NCBI GenBank assembly: GCA_041685645.1
Contig: JAWLFI010000001.1
Location: 1-41,834, forward strand
Direction: 5' to 3'
DNA length: 41,834 bases
Source: JAWLFI01 sp041685645
GTDB taxonomy: Bacteria > Bacteroidota > Bacteroidia > Chitinophagales > Saprospiraceae
The stretch's first letter is position 1; each line of letters starts with the position of its first letter. This document shows, piece by piece, positions 24,188-33,991 of the stretch. The notes below the pieces were generated by a model that had not been told where the DNA came from, ran no database searches, and saw nothing but the letters and a program-made list of their open reading frames with translations. A program made the position numbers and the translations under genes.

Positions 24188-27064
24188 ATGTTTCTTCAGG
24201 AGGTCGCTCAAAAGATACAAGCCCGGCAAGAGGGAGATTTTAGTCAAACGTTAATTCTCACGCCAAACCGCCGAGCTGGATTGTTTCTACAGCGAGAAAT
24301 TCAGTCTCTCAACTCAGAACCCATTTGGTCTCCCATCATGATGACCCTGGACGAGTGGATCAAGTATCAGGTCGAAGAAGTAGAAGCCGATCGTTTGTCA
24401 GTTATTTATAAGTTATATGAGTTTTGGAATCAGGCCTTAGATCAAAAGGAGACCTTTGAGAACTTTTACTTTTTTGGTCAGCGGCTGCTGGATGATTTCG
24501 ATCAGTTAGATAAATATAGAATTGATGCCGACCGCTTATTTACAAACCTTGCGGATGAGAAAGATATCGATGCCTTATTTTCTGACTGGAAGCAGGAGTT
24601 AATCGATCATTTGCGACAATTTTGGAGCTCTGTGCAGACCGTGCAACAAAATCAGGGTGAGTCGGAGCAACAAATTGAGAATTTTACCTTTTTGTGGCGG
24701 CGGCTGGGCGAGATGAAGCGCAGTTTGGACGAGCGATTATTGGCAGAGAAGAAAGCTTATAGCGGTCAAATGTACAGGCAATTGAGTGATCATTTGTCCC
24801 GATTAGACGACTGGCGAGACTATGACATTTATTTTGTTGGGTTTAATCGACTCAACCGATCAGAGCAGAAAGTGATGCGCTATTGCGTCAGTCAATATGG
24901 TGCACAAGTCTTTTGGAATTACGATAAGAATCTACTAGAGGAAGGGACGTACAATAATGCCGGCCGGTTTATTCGTGGAGAGCATCTTTATTCCGATGGA
25001 AATCATCACAATATTTGCAGCGACTGGATGAATTCTCCGAAGGAAGTGGAGTTGTTTGGGGTACAGAAGAAGGCCGCACAAGCACAATGGGTGGCTCGGA
25101 TTTTAGAAAAATCCGATGTGTCGGCAGATCGTATTGCCATCATTTTGCCCGATGAGTCATTGCTCCTGCCCATATTGAGCAGTTTGCCCAAAAGGATTAG
25201 CGATGTCAATATTTCCATGGGCGTATCCCTCAAGGAGACCCCGATTTTGTCCCTGTTGCAGCAATATTTGACCATGCATCAGCGTCGGATCAGTGATACG
25301 GACTGGTTTTTATCCGAGGATGTACAACGAGTATTGGAGCACCCATATGTCGAGTCAGATCAGATATCTTCACTCTCTCTGGATCAATATACCATTTCCT
25401 CTGCCGCATTGATCGCGGCTCTGGAACCCATGCATAAGCATTGGTTTGCTCCCATCGAACACGATCGACCCGAGGAGTTGTTCGATCATTTTCTGCAGGG
25501 TCTGGAGGCATTGTACCAGTATCAACAAGAGCAATCCGCCGGGGCTGAAGGCCTGTCTCAATACATTTCTGAAATCATTGTATTTGCGGGTCAACGATTG
25601 CGCCGATTGCGGGATATCTATCGCGAGGAGCGCATCGAACTTTCTTTTGATGCTTTGCATGTTTTGATCGATCACTACTTCCGTCATGCCCGCATTCCTT
25701 TTAAGGGCGTTCCACTGAGAGGTTTGCAGATCTTAGGGCCACTGGAGGCGAGAAATCTAGATTTTGATCACGTCATTATCCCACAGATGAACGAGGGCTC
25801 CTTTCCGGGAAGTCCCTCACAGTCCCTCATTCCCTACCATTTGCAGAAGGCCTTCCGCATTCCCGTTCCTGAGGAGGCATTAGCTGAGGAGGCATATTAC
25901 TTTTATATGGCCATTGCCAGGGCCTCTAAAGTGAGCTTATTATACAATGAACTGACGGGAGATTTGGGTGCTAAAGAGTTGAGTCGCTTTGCGCAATCTA
26001 TTCGACTGTTTTTGCCCCCGTCCTGGACCTTGAAGGAGAAAAAACACCTGCAGTCCAATCAGAGTACTTTTCAAGATCCAGTCATTATAGAAAAAACCCC
26101 GGAAATCCGGAGTGCAATTCTGGCGGACTTGAAACGGGGTCTCTCACCATCTAAATTGCAAACCTATTTGGATTGTTCCCTGAAGTATTATCTAAAATAC
26201 ATAGAGGGAAGGAGAACGGAAACCACAACGGATCGCAAGTATTCCGGTTTGACACTCGGGCGCGTTTTGCACAAAACCATGGAGAATTTGTACGAGAAGG
26301 GCAGGAATTATACCCCAGAGGATATTGATAACTTAATGGAAAAAGCCGAATCCATGGTTCAGGAGATTATGGAGAAGAACTTAAAGATTCATCCGAAATT
26401 TCAAAATCGGGGTGAGTTATTACTCATTAGAAATTACATCATTGATCGGGTTCGCCATATTTTGGAATACGATAAGAAGTGGGCGCCCTTTACCATGGTA
26501 CAGCACGAATTTGATGTGGGGGACTATAGCGACAGCTCTATCCCCATTCGGGGTGTGGAAGGCCTAAACTCCATTCGGTTTAAGGGAATAATAGATCGGG
26601 TGGACAAAAAGGGGAGTCTTTTGCGCCTATCGGATTACAAAACAGGTGTTATTTCTCTAAGGAGTAACCGTCCGAGCAGTGAGATCGCAGATTGGGAGGA
26701 TATGATGGCTAGCGAACAAAAGCAATATCATTCACTTGCCATTCAGTTGGGACTATATGGATGGGTAGTTGGTCGCTTAAAACCGAGTTCACTAGGTTCT
26801 TTTCAAGACATACAATTGGGGAACTACACCGTGCAGGAGATGAGTAATCCAGCAGAGTATGATCATCGCTTTCGAAAGGGTAGGAAGGTTCTGGAATCCC
26901 TGGATGCAGATGACTATCACTCCATTGAAGCCGGCTTAACTCAAGTTTTCAGGGAAATGCTGGATCCCGAGCGGGCGTTTTACCAAACGGATGATACCTC
27001 GAAATGCAACTTTTGCCCTTTCAACCAATTTTGTAAACGGACCGATCCGGCATTCTTTGGATAG
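24188..27064 (+). CDS. addB: AddB-like PD-(D/E)XK nuclease subunit with iron-sulfur cysteines
   Basis: This 958-residue protein begins with LILTPNRRAGLFLQREIQSL, a helicase motif Ia-like stretch, but has no Walker A P-loop, so the helicase half is inactive as in other AddB/RecC-type subunits. The C-terminal nuclease domain has LRLSDYKTGVISL. Four cysteines fit an AddB-type 4Fe-4S site: one in LQTYLDCSLKYYLKYIEG and three in CNFCPFNQFC near the end. It would work with the preceding AddA-like protein in double-strand break resection. The gene is immediately downstream on the same strand. Confidence 0.88.
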   Translation: MFLQEVAQKIQARQEGDFSQTLILTPNRRAGLFLQREIQSLNSEPIWSPIMMTLDEWIKYQVEEVEADRLSVIYKLYEFWNQALDQKETFENFYFFGQRLLDDFDQLDKYRIDADRLFTNLADEKDIDALFSDWKQELIDHLRQFWSSVQTVQQNQGESEQQIENFTFLWRRLGEMKRSLDERLLAEKKAYSGQMYRQLSDHLSRLDDWRDYDIYFVGFNRLNRSEQKVMRYCVSQYGAQVFWNYDKNLLEEGTYNNAGRFIRGEHLYSDGNHHNICSDWMNSPKEVELFGVQKKAAQAQWVARILEKSDVSADRIAIILPDESLLLPILSSLPKRISDVNISMGVSLKETPILSLLQQYLTMHQRRISDTDWFLSEDVQRVLEHPYVESDQISSLSLDQYTISSAALIAALEPMHKHWFAPIEHDRPEELFDHFLQGLEALYQYQQEQSAGAEGLSQYISEIIVFAGQRLRRLRDIYREERIELSFDALHVLIDHYFRHARIPFKGVPLRGLQILGPLEARNLDFDHVIIPQMNEGSFPGSPSQSLIPYHLQKAFRIPVPEEALAEEAYYFYMAIARASKVSLLYNELTGDLGAKELSRFAQSIRLFLPPSWTLKEKKHLQSNQSTFQDPVIIEKTPEIRSAILADLKRGLSPSKLQTYLDCSLKYYLKYIEGRRTETTTDRKYSGLTLGRVLHKTMENLYEKGRNYTPEDIDNLMEKAESMVQEIMEKNLKIHPKFQNRGELLLIRNYIIDRVRHILEYDKKWAPFTMVQHEFDVGDYSDSSIPIRGVEGLNSIRFKGIIDRVDKKGSLLRLSDYKTGVISLRSNRPSSEIADWEDMMASEQKQYHSLAIQLGLYGWVVGRLKPSSLGSFQDIQLGNYTVQEMSNPAEYDHRFRKGRKVLESLDADDYHSIEAGLTQVFREMLDPERAFYQTDDTSKCNFCPFNQFCKRTDPAFFG

Positions 27065-27078
27065 AGGCAAACAGTCGA

Positions 27079-27110
27079 TTTGTCGATTATTTCTGGTGTT
27101 TTGTCGACAA
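27079..27110. promoter_or_regulatory. Candidate operator before the MarR gene
   Basis: TTTGTCGA occurs at 27079-27086 and 27100-27107, 21 bp apart (two helical turns). The second copy is part of the perfect palindrome TTGTCGACAA (27101-27110). It lies about 135 bases before the MarR-family start codon, so autoregulation by that protein is possible. Confidence 0.35.
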
Positions 27111-27243
27111 TGATATTGTATTTGTAGTTCTCAAGCAATCTGATTTGAGATGGTAAGTTTATTAATTGTTGTTTAGATACATAAAATGACTTTGTTCTGC
27201 TTACTTCACTCTCAAACTAACCATTCTGCCTACAAAATCAAAC

Positions 27244-27738
27244 ATGAATAAAACAACGACTCCAATTACTATTCAGAGAAAGACTCAATTCGACGTAGAA
27301 AAGACTATTGGTCATCAGTCTGCATTACTGACCACCCGATTGAGAAAAACGCTGCTTGATATTTTAGAAAAAAACAATTTAGACATTAACCCCGATGAGT
27401 TGGGAGTCCTTTCTAATTTAATGAAGCGCCCGTCTATGACGATGACGCAGCTTGCTGAATGTATTCTCAAGGATAACGCAAATGTGACTCGATTGGTCAA
27501 GGGGTTGGAGAGAAAGGAGCTTTTGCAGAAATCACAAGACCCATCGGATAAAAGGATTAGCAGGATTTCTATCACTGGCTTGGGCATTGAAAAAGTAGAA
27601 AGAGCCCTGGACAAGATGGAAAACTTAACACAAAGAGCTACGTATAATATTTCTCAAAAAGAACACGACGATACCTGCGAAGTTCTTACTCGCATCAATG
27701 ATAATCTAGCGGAGTTTCTAGCTTCTGATGAAGCTTAA
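27244..27738 (+). CDS. MarR family transcriptional regulator
   Basis: This 164-residue protein shows the MarR winged-helix region MKRPSMTMTQLAECILKDNA, then NVTRLVKGLERKELL and the wing SQDPSDKRISRISITGLG, with flanking helices for dimerisation. MarR proteins repress nearby genes and are released by small ligands or oxidation. There is no cysteine in the wing region to suggest a redox switch. It stands alone between the Add genes and a TonB-dependent receptor; palindromes lie before it and before the receptor. The target is not known. Confidence 0.9.
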   Translation: MNKTTTPITIQRKTQFDVEKTIGHQSALLTTRLRKTLLDILEKNNLDINPDELGVLSNLMKRPSMTMTQLAECILKDNANVTRLVKGLERKELLQKSQDPSDKRISRISITGLGIEKVERALDKMENLTQRATYNISQKEHDDTCEVLTRINDNLAEFLASDEA

Positions 27739-27882
27739 TCCATATTCTTACTCCTTAGACATGCCTTGGAAACGGGACTAGAAAACGATTTAGGGGATTC
27801 AAATTTAAGTGTAGTTTTCCTTTTTATCCTTTGCGTCAGCAGGGTTCACAGTGCATTTTTAGGTATATAATGAATATGGGAT

Positions 27883-27897
27883 TGAGATAATATCTCA
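27883..27897. promoter_or_regulatory. Inverted repeat TGAGAT-N3-ATCTCA before the TonB-dependent receptor
   Basis: Perfect 6-bp arms TGAGAT and ATCTCA are separated by AAT, 69 bases before the receptor's start. It has the size of a dimeric repressor site. The rest of the 27739-27965 gap is AT-rich and shows nothing else clear. Confidence 0.4.
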
Positions 27898-27965
27898 GCA
27901 TTGATTGACTATATTGCCATTTCATTGATGTTTTTTTTATAAATTGCCTCTCTTAAAACATTGAT

Positions 27966-30812
27966 ATGCATCGTCTCGCCAGTTTAAGATTAGGTTGTTT
28001 AGCTCAGAAAAGGTTGGTTCTCATCTTCTTATACTTGCTACTGAGTTTTCTTGTGTTGAGTAGCCTGAGTGCACAAGTCACGATCAGTGGTAGTATAGTA
28101 GATGCCGAGAATAATGACCCCTTGATTGGGGCTACCATTTTAGTTCGCGAAACGAGTGAGGGCGAGGTGACGGATTACAATGGCGAGTTTACTTTATCGA
28201 CCGAAGCAGAGTTTCCCATGGCCTTATTGATCAACTTTATGGGATATGAAGAGCAAGAGTTGGTCTTAACCGAAAATAATTCTCCATTAAAGATTCAAAT
28301 GAGTTCGGGTGGAGTCATTCTCGAGACGATCAATGTGAAAGGGCAAAGGTTGTCCGAGGAGCGAAAAAAAGAACCATTGAGTGTAGAAACACTTGATTTG
28401 ATTGCGATAAAGGAGACGCCTTCTGCGAGTTTTTACGAAGGACTTGGCAACTTATCTGGTGTTGATTTGACTACAGCGAGTTTGGGATTTACTGTAATCA
28501 ACACGCGAGGATTTAACTCTACGAGTCCTGTGCGTTCTTTGCAAGTAATAGATGGAGTGGATAATCAGTCTCCGGGTTTGAATTTTTCTCTGGGTAATTT
28601 CCTGGGCTCTCCGGAGCTGGATATATTGAAAGTGGATTTGGTGCAGGGAGCTGCCTCTGCCTTTTATGGTCCCAATGCATTTAATGGGGTTATAGATATG
28701 CGGACGAAAGATCCTTTTTTCCACAAAGGGTTAGCGGCAAGTATAAAAGTTGGAGAGAGAAGTATGGTGGAAACTTCCATTCGCTGGGCAGATGCTATCA
28801 ATAATAAAATTGGAGACCCCGTATTCGCCTACAAATTCAACTTCTCGTATTTGACCGCCAATGACTGGGAAGCGGAAAATTACGACCCGGTGGATGCTTC
28901 TGAGGTCACTAAAGAAAACCCGGGCGGATTTGATGCGGTGAATGTTTATGGAGACGAGTACTTTCCCGTCAATGACGCTAGTGGTGCCAGTCCCTGGAGT
29001 GATGCCGCGGGTCTGGGGACATTCTTCAGAACTGGTTATAGGGAAATTGATTTAGTCGATTATCGCACTGAAAATATTAAGGCAAATGCTTTATTTAGTT
29101 TTCGATTGCAACCAAATAAGAGAGAAGAGTCCTCGGTATTGGAGTGGGCTTCCAATTTTGGGTCTGGTACGACGGTCTATCAAGGTGATAATCGATTTCG
29201 ATTAGAAAATATACTGTTTTTTCAAAATCGTTTGGAATGGAGAAAGAAAGACAAATACTTTTTGAGGATGTACGCGACGAATGAGGATGCCGGAGACTCT
29301 TACGACCCCTATGCAACGGCATTGCGCCTTCAGACGAATGCAAAGAGCAATGAGGATTGGGGCCTGGATTACAGGCGATATTGGAGATCCTCTGGTCTGG
29401 GTAACATCCGAGGAAAAATGAGGCAAAACGGCTATCCCGATTTACAGTTTGATGTTGAAACTGGAACCTTTACTTTTGATAATGGGGCCGCTGAGGAATG
29501 GATCATGAATTTCAGTGATTCACTGCAATATTGGCACCAATTATCCGAGTCCTATGCCAATGCTGACGGTGGCTATCTAAGTCCCGGAACAGAGGGCTTT
29601 GATGATGAGTTTGATCGCCTGACAAGTGCTAAGAATAACGAGGAGGAGGGAGGAACTTTGTTTTTTGATCGATCCGCTTTGTATCATGCACAGGGAGAAT
29701 ATCAATGGGAGCTGCCTTTCTTCGATAACTTTAGGACAGGCTTTAGCTCCCGTTTGTATCGACCGAATTCAGACGGGACAATATTTATCGATACCGCAGG
29801 AACGCGCATCACTAATTTTGAATACGGGTTTTATACGGGCTTTGACAAATTATTTTTCGATGAAGAGTTGACCTTCAGCGCTTCTTTGCGCATGGATAAG
29901 AATCAAAATTTTGACTTTGTTTACAGTCCTGCGATGAGTCTGGTGTGGAACCCGGGAAGAGACAACTATTTCCGTTTTTCTTTCTCTTCTGCCATTCGGA
30001 ACCCAACGCTTTCCGACCAATATCTCTCTCTGGATGTAGGTCCGGCTATTTTATCCGGGAATCTCGAAGGAGTAGATTCTCTGGTGACTCTAGAGTCTTT
30101 TTCTGATTATCGCAATACATTAACTTCAGATACTCTGTCTTATTTCAATATCGATCCCATTCAACCAGAGCAAGTGCAGACATTTGAACTTGGGTACCGA
30201 ACGATTTTATGGAACGATATCTTCTTAGATGGCGGGTATTACTACAACTTTTACACGAATTTTCTGGGATACAATATTGGGATTGATGCCGATATAGGAG
30301 ATAATGGATTGATTCGAGACCTTCAGGTGTTTCGGTATTCAGCTAACTCAAGAAAGGAAATAACTACACAAGGTGTATTTCTCAGTCTAAAGTACTATTT
30401 CGATAAATTTAGCCTGTCCGGTAATTATTCATGGAATAAGTTGAACTCTTTTGAAGAGGACCCCATCATTCCCGCCTTTAACACCCCTGAACATAAGTTC
30501 AACATTGCATTTGGTGGACGTAATTTAATTGCAAATATATTTGGAAGTCCAATAAAAAATCTTAGTTTTAATGTGAATTACAAGTGGATTGAGGGCTTCT
30601 TATTTGAAGGGTCGCCTCAATTTACTGGGTTTATTCCTAGTTATCAGTTGTTAGATGGACAAATTAGTTGGAGGTCCGAGACCATTCACACGACGTTTAA
30701 ACTGGGGGCGACAAATATATTGAACAACCGACAATTCCAGACTTATGGAGGACCGCGAATTGGGCGGCTCGCTTATTTTTCCGTAACGTATGACTGGAGG
30801 AATAAAAATTAG
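27966..30812 (+). CDS. TonB-dependent outer-membrane receptor
   Basis: The 948-residue protein has a long signal peptide (LVLIFLYLLLSFLVLSSLSA), a carboxypeptidase-regulatory-like domain (TISGSIVDAENNDPLIGATI to INFMGYEEQELVL), a plug domain (IKETPSASFYEGLGNLSGVD, then INTRGFNSTSPVRSLQVIDG and VQGAASAFYGPNAFNGVIDM) and a beta-barrel ending in FSVTYDWRNKN. It takes up a large or scarce ligand across the outer membrane using TonB energy. No SusD-type gene follows, so this is not a classic polysaccharide pair. The next gene, 29 bases on, encodes a T9SS-exported hydrolase and is probably co-transcribed. The ligand cannot be read from the sequence. Confidence 0.95.
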   Translation: MHRLASLRLGCLAQKRLVLIFLYLLLSFLVLSSLSAQVTISGSIVDAENNDPLIGATILVRETSEGEVTDYNGEFTLSTEAEFPMALLINFMGYEEQELVLTENNSPLKIQMSSGGVILETINVKGQRLSEERKKEPLSVETLDLIAIKETPSASFYEGLGNLSGVDLTTASLGFTVINTRGFNSTSPVRSLQVIDGVDNQSPGLNFSLGNFLGSPELDILKVDLVQGAASAFYGPNAFNGVIDMRTKDPFFHKGLAASIKVGERSMVETSIRWADAINNKIGDPVFAYKFNFSYLTANDWEAENYDPVDASEVTKENPGGFDAVNVYGDEYFPVNDASGASPWSDAAGLGTFFRTGYREIDLVDYRTENIKANALFSFRLQPNKREESSVLEWASNFGSGTTVYQGDNRFRLENILFFQNRLEWRKKDKYFLRMYATNEDAGDSYDPYATALRLQTNAKSNEDWGLDYRRYWRSSGLGNIRGKMRQNGYPDLQFDVETGTFTFDNGAAEEWIMNFSDSLQYWHQLSESYANADGGYLSPGTEGFDDEFDRLTSAKNNEEEGGTLFFDRSALYHAQGEYQWELPFFDNFRTGFSSRLYRPNSDGTIFIDTAGTRITNFEYGFYTGFDKLFFDEELTFSASLRMDKNQNFDFVYSPAMSLVWNPGRDNYFRFSFSSAIRNPTLSDQYLSLDVGPAILSGNLEGVDSLVTLESFSDYRNTLTSDTLSYFNIDPIQPEQVQTFELGYRTILWNDIFLDGGYYYNFYTNFLGYNIGIDADIGDNGLIRDLQVFRYSANSRKEITTQGVFLSLKYYFDKFSLSGNYSWNKLNSFEEDPIIPAFNTPEHKFNIAFGGRNLIANIFGSPIKNLSFNVNYKWIEGFLFEGSPQFTGFIPSYQLLDGQISWRSETIHTTFKLGATNILNNRQFQTYGGPRIGRLAYFSVTYDWRNKN

Positions 30813-30841
30813 CTTTCTCTTTAATCACTAAAATAAACAAT

Positions 30842-32377
30842 ATGAAACAGATTTTTACAGTATTCTTGCTGTGCTTTTTTAGTTGCAGCGCATTATTTGC
30901 TCAAAGCCGATATGTCGAAGAGATTTTCGACGAGGTCAATGTCACTTATGATATAACCTACGGTGTGAACGCCACAGTAATTGCTTTACCTCAAGTAGGA
31001 GAAGCGATACCTCAGGAATTGAAATTGGACGTATACCAGCCCGAGGGCGATACTGAAGCAGAGCGTCCTCTAGTTATCATTTTTCACACGGGCAACTTTT
31101 TGCCTCATCCTGAAAACGGAAGTACCGGAGGGACGAGAACCGACTCATCTATTGTAGATATTGCCAATCGCCTGGCTCGGATGGGATATGTTTCTGCTAT
31201 TGCTACTTATCGGCAAGGATGGAATCCAGTTGCCAATGAGCAGGAAGAGAGAATTTTCACCTTGATTAATGCCGCTTATCGTGGAGTTCAGGATGCCAGA
31301 ACTGCGATTAAGTTTTTCAGGCGAGATGTTGCAGAACAGGGCAACTCATTTGGTGTAGATACAGATCGCATCGTGCTATGGGGTGAGGGTACTGGTGGAT
31401 ATATTTCTTTTAATACTGCGGTGTTAGATGATTACAACAAAATTCCATTGACTCCAGGGGGTAAATTTATTACAGAAATAGGAGGTATGCCTTTCCCCAT
31501 GGTTGTCGAAGCGATAAATGGTGATATCTACTGCGACTCTGTAGGCATTACACCTCCCGGGTATCCAGGGTTTCCAGCGGGTGACACCTTGAACTATCCC
31601 AATCATGTGGGATACAATAGTGATTTCAACTTGAGTGTAAACATGGGCGGAGCTTGTGGAGATACTTCCTGGATTGATCCGGGTCAAGTTCCTATTATTT
31701 CCTATCACGTGCCGACGGATCCGAATGCCCCCTATATGGGCGATGTACTTATAGTGCCCGGATTTAATTTGCCTGTGGTTGAGGTTTTTGGAAGTTATAC
31801 GGTTCAGGAGTTTACTAACCGATATGGAAATAATGACGCTTTTGCCGACATGGAATTCGATAATGATTTTTCAGAGGTTGCCGAAAGTAGAAATGATGGA
31901 TTAGATGGTTTGTTTCCTATTATAGGTTTCGATGGCCCCAATGATTCTTCTCCATGGCAATGGTGGAATCCCGATGAGAATGTCAATCATGGGAATGGAA
32001 TTATGAGTAATCCAAGTATGAGTCCTGAGAAGGGCAGAACCTATATTGATACTATAATGGCTTACTATGCACCCAGAGCGTGTGAAGTGCTGAATTTGGA
32101 ATGTGAACCGGTGAGTGCAGAACCTCTAATTGAAAAAGCTGAATTTACAGTTGCTCCAACTCCTGCTCGTGACATGATGAAAATTACTGCAGACCGTTCT
32201 AATGTAATTACGGATTGGCAGATGTATGATATGCAGGGTAGAATTGTTCAAGAGAAAAGAGGATTAGAGGCTCAGACAGAACTTGTCAATCGAAATGGAC
32301 TCTCTAGTGGACAGTATATTCTCAAGGTGGCGTTTCAAAATGGAACGACCGCTTCCAAAATGGTGATCTATCAATAA
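30842..32377 (+). CDS. T9SS-exported alpha/beta-hydrolase-like protein
   Basis: The protein (511 residues) has a signal peptide (MKQIFTVFLLCFFSCSALFA), an alpha/beta-hydrolase-like core (LKLDVYQPEGDTEAERPLVI, then MGYVSAIATYRQGWNP, then VQDARTAIKFFRRDV) and a C-terminal T9SS sorting domain (VAPTPARDMMKITADRS to LSSGQYILKVAFQNGTTASK). The elbow usually written GxSxGG reads GEGTGG here (Gly181 to Gly186), so Gly183 replaces the nucleophilic serine. The protein may therefore bind rather than cleave, or use another residue. It follows the TonB-dependent receptor and may handle the same ligand at the cell surface. Confidence 0.85.
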   Translation: MKQIFTVFLLCFFSCSALFAQSRYVEEIFDEVNVTYDITYGVNATVIALPQVGEAIPQELKLDVYQPEGDTEAERPLVIIFHTGNFLPHPENGSTGGTRTDSSIVDIANRLARMGYVSAIATYRQGWNPVANEQEERIFTLINAAYRGVQDARTAIKFFRRDVAEQGNSFGVDTDRIVLWGEGTGGYISFNTAVLDDYNKIPLTPGGKFITEIGGMPFPMVVEAINGDIYCDSVGITPPGYPGFPAGDTLNYPNHVGYNSDFNLSVNMGGACGDTSWIDPGQVPIISYHVPTDPNAPYMGDVLIVPGFNLPVVEVFGSYTVQEFTNRYGNNDAFADMEFDNDFSEVAESRNDGLDGLFPIIGFDGPNDSSPWQWWNPDENVNHGNGIMSNPSMSPEKGRTYIDTIMAYYAPRACEVLNLECEPVSAEPLIEKAEFTVAPTPARDMMKITADRSNVITDWQMYDMQGRIVQEKRGLEAQTELVNRNGLSSGQYILKVAFQNGTTASKMVIYQ

Positions 32378-32400
32378 ATAGGATCATTCTTGATGGCAAA

Positions 32401-32442
32401 AGAAAACGGAGATTGCAATTGCAGTCTCCGTTTTCTTTTTTC
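32401..32442 (+). terminator. Rho-independent terminator of the receptor-hydrolase operon
   Basis: A perfect 12-bp stem, AGAAAACGGAGA (32401-32412) with TCTCCGTTTTCT (32425-32436), is followed by TTTTT. It ends 65 bases past the hydrolase stop. The remaining bases to 32581 show nothing recognisable. Confidence 0.85.
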
Positions 32443-32581
32443 AGCTCCCTTTTCAACCATGGTATTTTACTTGCATTCAATAGTCCAAGAGGGAAGGGGC
32501 TTCATTGAGAATGAGATAACAGGGGGATCATCATTTTTGTGATTTCACTATTAAGTTCTGTGAATCGACAACAAATTAAAA

Positions 32582-33136
32582 TCAATTGTTGGACTGTCCA
32601 TCAGCACCTTCATCCTGAAAATTCAACTCGAAACCTATTTTTTGATTTGGTTCGTCATCGTCAAAATCTTCCATTAGTGTTATCTCTGCAACAAACTCCT
32701 CCATGTGGCGGATGAGGTAGGGGTTTTTAAGCTCTTCCGGACGATAAATAGCTAGAGTTTTGGGTTGATGGGGCTGACCGTAATTCTCAATGTGAGGATA
32801 ATTGATCATGACCATTATTTTCCCGTTGAATAGTTGTTGATACAGGAGTGCTCCGTTGTGTTTGATCATGTGCCTATCTATTTCTTCATTGACTTTATGA
32901 AAAAGACCACTTTTCGACTCTCCCAGTGTTAGTACGACTGCTTCCAGATTCTCAATTTGGGTTTTAGTGACGACTTTCGCTTCCAAACCACTGAGTTCAA
33001 CTAATTCTTCAAGCCCGGTTGTAATTTCCTCTCTCAGGCTTTCTTTCCAGGCTTTTCGGTATTCTTCCGTGTTCTCAATGACTTCTTTGTACTTTTTCAC
33101 CTTTCTAACTAGGTTTCTTACTTCTGTAGGGTTCAT
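32582..33136 (-). CDS. Conserved-looking hypothetical protein
   Basis: From the ATG at 33136 this encodes 184 residues starting MNPTEVRNLVRKVKKYKEVI. It is mostly helical and charged, with a central alpha/beta part (VTKTQIENLEAVVLTLGESK, then GKIMVMINYPHIENYGQPH) and an acidic tail. I recognise no family. A longer frame to 33250 adds an unlikely stretch rich in Asn and Ile across an AT-rich intergenic region. It is divergent from the small stress-type genes at 33277 onwards. Confidence 0.6.
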   Translation of the reverse strand: MNPTEVRNLVRKVKKYKEVIENTEEYRKAWKESLREEITTGLEELVELSGLEAKVVTKTQIENLEAVVLTLGESKSGLFHKVNEEIDRHMIKHNGALLYQQLFNGKIMVMINYPHIENYGQPHQPKTLAIYRPEELKNPYLIRHMEEFVAEITLMEDFDDDEPNQKIGFELNFQDEGADGQSNN

Positions 33137-33276
33137 GTAAAAATTTTTTGTGGTATGAATATTGTTGAATATAATAATAAAGAAGATACCTTTTGAGTTA
33201 TTTAAGGACTTATTCGTTTTGTGAAATCGCAAGTCATTACAAATGAACAAATTATGAACAATAACGTTATAAAGAT

Positions 33277-33573
33277 ATGGCTAGTAAAGATGATGTAATA
33301 AACGAAATCGAATCACTCTATCAATCGATCGAAAAAAACATAGGGGAAATTGAAATAGCTATTAAGGTTAACGGAGAAAATCCAAGAGTTCAACTTAATA
33401 ACCACTTGAATAGGTTAAAAACGATTAGATTTAAGCTACGCACTAGCTTAGATGGCTTGTTGAAAAACCCCTCAACAGATATTGATAAAGTGGAAGATGT
33501 TGAAATTTGGACGCTCATATCTAATGCGCGAAAATTGTTAGAGGAGCAAAAGAAAGTCATCAAGAACAGGTAA
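33277..33573 (+). CDS. Small helical protein of a stress-type gene cluster
   Basis: This 98-residue, probably all-helical protein starts MASKDDVINEIESLYQSIEK and has no signal or membrane segment. I cannot name a family. It precedes the YtxH-like gene by 23 bases in a run of small genes, so it probably belongs to the same operon. A perfect 10-bp palindrome, ATAACGTTAT (33261-33270), lies just before its start. Confidence 0.6.
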   Translation: MASKDDVINEIESLYQSIEKNIGEIEIAIKVNGENPRVQLNNHLNRLKTIRFKLRTSLDGLLKNPSTDIDKVEDVEIWTLISNARKLLEEQKKVIKNR

Positions 33574-33596
33574 ATTTTTAAACTAAAAATAATAGT

Positions 33597-33977
33597 ATGA
33601 AAGACGGAACGAAATTTGGAATTGGATTAGGAATAGGCTTAATTGCCGGAGCAGCGACCGGTTATTATCTCACAAGTGATGAGGGCAAGAAAATGAGGAA
33701 AGAAGCTGGTAAGAAATGGGACAATATGGAAAAAAAGTCTCGGAAAATCTTAGACGAAAAGACTGGAGAAATATCAGAGAATCTTCAAGGCTTTTTACAC
33801 CGCGTTGAATCGCAAATAAAATCGCTCGTAGAGAGAATGGAGCGGGCGGAAAAGAAGTCCAGTTCAGTAGCACGCCAGGGACTTGATGCTGCCGACGAAG
33901 CTTCTTCAGAGGGGGCAAAGGCGGCTAAGAAGAAAATTGAAAAGGCTGCAGATAAGGCTAAAGAAGTTCTAGATTAA
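33597..33977 (+). CDS. YtxH-domain general stress protein
   Basis: This 126-residue protein has the YtxH signature: an N-terminal glycine-rich helix (FGIGLGIGLIAGAATGYYLT) followed by SDEGKKMRKEAGKKWDN and a long, lysine-rich coiled helix with an alanine/lysine tail. YtxH proteins are small envelope-linked stress proteins of unknown mechanism. It sits before a two-helix membrane protein and a small basic protein, the same kind of trio as E. coli yqjD-yqjE-yqjK, which supports a stress role. Confidence 0.8.
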   Translation: MKDGTKFGIGLGIGLIAGAATGYYLTSDEGKKMRKEAGKKWDNMEKKSRKILDEKTGEISENLQGFLHRVESQIKSLVERMERAEKKSSSVARQGLDAADEASSEGAKAAKKKIEKAADKAKEVLD

Positions 33978-33991
33978 TTGAGAAATAATTT

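Noticed and set aside
27966..32377. Polysaccharide utilisation locus
   Set aside because: No SusD-like gene, no glycoside hydrolase or lyase and no hybrid two-component regulator accompany the TonB-dependent receptor.
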